Positions 61,728 to 64,000 of a DNA stretch of 64,000 nucleotides are shown here, in pieces (the stretch's first letter is position 1; each line of letters starts with the position of its first letter). Source of the DNA: Streptomyces sp. NK15101 (lineage in GTDB: Bacteria > Actinomycetota > Actinomycetes > Streptomycetales > Streptomycetaceae); assembly GCF_020400725.1 (NCBI RefSeq), contig NZ_JAINVG010000021.1:32883-96882 (forward strand). Direction: 5' to 3'. The position numbers and the translations under genes were made by a program. A model generated the notes under the pieces. That model did not search any database and was not told the origin of the DNA. It saw only the letters and a list, made by a program, of their open reading frames with translations.

Positions 61728-64000
61728 TCAGTTGGGACGGCGGGTCCCCGCCACCGTGCGGCGGCGCAGCGCGGGGGCCGCAGGCACGGAGCGGGCGGCG
61801 GGCGCGGCCGTGCCGGCCAGGCGGCGGGCGAGGGCCGCCGCCGTCGGGTTGCGGAAGACGTCCCGCAGGGTGAGGTCCTGGCCGAACTCGGCACGGATCC
61901 GGTTGAGCAGCCTCACCGCGAGCAGGGAGTGCCCGCCCGACTTGAAGAAGTTGTCGTCCCGGCCGACGGGGCGGCCGCCGAGGACGTCCCGGAAGACCCC
62001 GAGGAGGCGTTCCTCCCCGCTGTCGGGGCCCGCCGCGCCCGGTGCCTCCGCCGCGACGCCGACGTCGGCGTGCGCACCGGGAGCGGGCAGTCGGGGCACG
62101 ACGACGACGCGGGCGGGGGCCAGGTACTCGGGCAGTCGCTCGGCGGCCCAGCCGCGCAGTGCCGTCTCGTCGGCGCCGCCGGGCAGGCGGGTGACGTAGG
62201 CGTACAGCCGGTCGTCGCGGACGGCGACGGCCGCTCCGGTCACGTGGGGGTGCCGGCCGAGCACGTCCTCGACGTGGCCGGGCTCCACCGGGTAGCCGCC
62301 CGCGGTGAGGGCGGCCACGGGCCGCAGTCTCCCGTCGGCCTGGGCGTAGGCCCTCCGGCCGGTGGCGCGCAGGCCGCCGCCGGGGGTCCGCTCGTGGACC
62401 TCGCCGGGCACCCGTACGGGCGCGGGGCGTCCCCGCTCGTCGAGGACGACCTCCGGGCCCGCGGGGGCCGCCGGGCCGTACGGCGTGCCGGAGAGCGCGG
62501 TGCCGGGGTCGGCGGCGAGCGCGTCGAGGGTCTCGACGAGGCGCCGGGCCAGGAGGGCGGCGGTGTCCGCGTCGTAGAGGGCGGTGGCGTATTCCAGGGC
62601 GCCCCGCAGGCCGGCGGGTCCGCCGTCCGCGTCGACGAGTTCGGTGAGCGCGAAGGTGAGGTCGGACTTGGCGCCCGCCGCGCTGAACGCGACCGGTTCG
62701 CCGTCGAGGACGGACGGGGTCCCGGTCCCGGTGGCCGCCGCGTGGACCTGCAGCATCACCTGGACGAGCGGGGCGTGGGCGGCGGAGCGGTGCGGACTGA
62801 GGTGTTCGACGAGCCGGTCGAAGGGGAGGTCCTGGTGGCTGTAGGCGGCGAGCCCGGATTCGCGGACCCGGCGGACCAGTTCGGTGAAGTCGGGGTCGCC
62901 GGAGGTGTCGGTGCGCAGCACGAGCGTGTTGACGAAGAAGCCGACGAGCGGGTGCAGGGCGTCGTCCGCGCGGCCGGCGACGGTGGTGCCGATCGCGATG
63001 TCGGTGCCCGCGCCGTGCCGGGTGAGGAGGGCCGCGAGGGCGGCCTGCACGACCATGAAGAGGGTGGCTCCGCTGCTCCGGGCGCGGCGCAGCAGGGCCC
63101 GGTGGGTGGCGGCGCCGATCTCGAAGGGGGTCAGGGCGCCGGCTCCGTCGCTGTCGGCGGGGCGCGGCCGGTCGGTGGGCAGGGCGAGGAGCGGCGGCAG
63201 TCCGTCGAGGGCCTTGCGCCAGTGCGCCAACTGCTCTTCGGCGACGCCGTGTTCACCGTCGAGGAGGTCCTGCTGCCAGAGGGTGTAGTCGGTGTACTGG
63301 ACGGGCAGCGGCTCCCAGTCGGGCGCGCGGCCCGCGGCCCGGGCGCGGTAGGCGGTGTCCAGGTCGGCGAGCAGGCAGTTCGTGGACCAGCCGTCGCCGG
63401 CGATGTGGTGGACGAGGAGCACCAGGACCTGGCCGCCGTCGCCGTCCGTCACCAGCGTGGCCCGGAAGGGGATTTCGGCGGCGAGGTCGAAGACGTGTCC
63501 GGCGGCGGCGTCGACGGCGGCGCGCACGGCGTCGGGGCCGTCGGCGCCGACTTCCCGGAGCACGGGCGTCACACCGGTCAGGACCTGCTGGTACGGCTCC
63601 CCGTCCGCCGTCCGGTACACGGTGCGCAGCACCTCGTGCCGGTCGGCGACGTCCGCCAGGGCGGCGGCCAGGACGGCCGGCTCGACGGGGCGGTGCAGCC
63701 GGGTCACCACGGGGATGTTGTACGTGGCGCCGGGGCCTTCGAGCCGCCCCAGGAACCAGAGGCGGAGCTGGGCGGCGGACAGGGGGACGCGTGCGGGGCG
63801 CAGCGCGTCGGGGACGGCCCGCAGCGGGGGGCGGGCGGGTCCGTCGCCCTGTTCGCCGAGGCGGTGGAGCAGTTGCCGGGGCGTGGGGGCGAGGAAGACG
63901 TCGCGGATGGCGGCCTGGAGGCCGAGGGCTCCGCGGATGCGGTTGGTGAGCTTGCCGGCGAGCAGGGAGTGCCCGCCGAGCTTGAAGAAGTTGTCGCCGG
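61728..64000 (-). CDS. NRPS, C-terminal part: PCP-C-(degenerate A)-PCP
   Basis: 756 residues visible; the N-terminus is beyond the right edge. PCP from the edge (DNFFKLGGHSLLAGKL), then C domain (about 85-515, HHIAGDGWS intact, GFFVNTLV). Next comes only a remnant of an adenylation domain (about 530-640). Where A7-A10 should be it reads ATGRRAYAQADGRLRPVAALTAGGYPVEPGHVEDVL. There is no A3 (TSGSTG), A4 or A5, and the A10 lysine motif is lost. A last PCP is intact (FFKSGGHSLLAVRL). The protein ends soon after, without TE, so it hands over to the next NRPS. Its final PCP needs loading in trans. Confidence 0.93.
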   Translation of the reverse strand, partial: GDNFFKLGGHSLLAGKLTNRIRGALGLQAAIRDVFLAPTPRQLLHRLGEQGDGPARPPLRAVPDALRPARVPLSAAQLRLWFLGRLEGPGATYNIPVVTRLHRPVEPAVLAAALADVADRHEVLRTVYRTADGEPYQQVLTGVTPVLREVGADGPDAVRAAVDAAAGHVFDLAAEIPFRATLVTDGDGGQVLVLLVHHIAGDGWSTNCLLADLDTAYRARAAGRAPDWEPLPVQYTDYTLWQQDLLDGEHGVAEEQLAHWRKALDGLPPLLALPTDRPRPADSDGAGALTPFEIGAATHRALLRRARSSGATLFMVVQAALAALLTRHGAGTDIAIGTTVAGRADDALHPLVGFFVNTLVLRTDTSGDPDFTELVRRVRESGLAAYSHQDLPFDRLVEHLSPHRSAAHAPLVQVMLQVHAAATGTGTPSVLDGEPVAFSAAGAKSDLTFALTELVDADGGPAGLRGALEYATALYDADTAALLARRLVETLDALAADPGTALSGTPYGPAAPAGPEVVLDERGRPAPVRVPGEVHERTPGGGLRATGRRAYAQADGRLRPVAALTAGGYPVEPGHVEDVLGRHPHVTGAAVAVRDDRLYAYVTRLPGGADETALRGWAAERLPEYLAPARVVVVPRLPAPGAHADVGVAAEAPGAAGPDSGEERLLGVFRDVLGGRPVGRDDNFFKSGGHSLLAVRLLNRIRAEFGQDLTLRDVFRNPTAAALARRLAGTAAPAARSVPAAPALRRRTVAGTRRPN

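Overview
The window is about 70% or more G+C, carries typical actinomycete gene families (TROVE/Ro protein, GAF-ANTAR regulators, SpoIIE-type phosphatase, F420-dependent oxidoreductase, class I terpene synthase, ECF42 sigma factor, NRPS with MbtH) and has dense third-position G/C codon bias with start-stop overlaps. It is most likely chromosomal DNA of a Streptomyces or close relative. No rRNA, tRNA, CRISPR array, insertion sequence or phage gene was seen. All calls rest on reading the sequence; no database search was run.

Layout. 1-1289: the folate pair thyA-folA (minus strand, folA cut by the left edge). 1493-5438: a secreted serine hydrolase, a MarR regulator with a palindromic operator, and a 14-helix DHA2-type exporter. 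5471-8887: a TROVE/Ro60-like RNA-binding protein and a solitary ABC-type permease. 9006-10851: a two-component system whose kinase looks frameshifted just before its natural end. 10901-14819: an MFS transporter plus M20 amidohydrolase pair, divergent from a double-Lrp regulator. 15008-19518: a leucine-rich-repeat-variant protein coupled to peptidase E, facing a Ser/Thr kinase coupled to a small membrane protein. 19662-22714: a secreted subtilase with a structured 5' leader, then an ECF42 sigma factor and its DGPF partner. 22832-28512: GNAT enzyme, STAND/NB-ARC-like ATPase, terpene synthase, and an oxidoreductase/MarR divergent pair. 28590-32295: a rifampin-phosphotransferase-like enzyme and a ZapE-like ATPase. 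32603-34753: a TetR regulator divergent from a SnoaL-like protein and an alcohol dehydrogenase. 34771-40876: DUF4239 protein, secreted pectate lyase, STAS protein, Rieske protein and an Orn/Lys/Arg decarboxylase. 41056-46897: two GAF-ANTAR proteins, a small unknown, a large ANTAR-GAF-PAS-PP2C phosphatase and an LLM-family F420 oxidoreductase.

46942 to the right edge is a non-ribosomal peptide cluster, all on the minus strand. In transcription order it holds an NRPS entering from the right edge, a second NRPS ending in a thioesterase, MbtH, a strong terminator, glutamate mutase small and large subunits, an AsnRS/AsnA-like amide-forming enzyme candidate, a glutamate-synthase-like FMN protein, a small unknown protein, an MFS exporter and an Sfp-type phosphopantetheinyl transferase. 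Genes are joined by ATGA/GTGA/TTGA overlaps. My reading is that glutamate mutase makes 3-methylaspartate, the AsnA-like enzyme may amidate it, and the NRPS incorporates it. The NRPS is unusual: the upstream protein ends in a module whose adenylation domain has lost its N-terminal core, while the next protein begins with an adenylation domain that has no carrier domain after it.

Regulatory DNA is rich. At least four genes appear to be leaderless (-10 box six bases before the start codon), three of them regulators with palindromic operators. Degenerate ~32-nt and 38-nt tandem repeats fill several intergenic gaps, and perfect hairpin terminators lie at 19614, 41005 and 53709.
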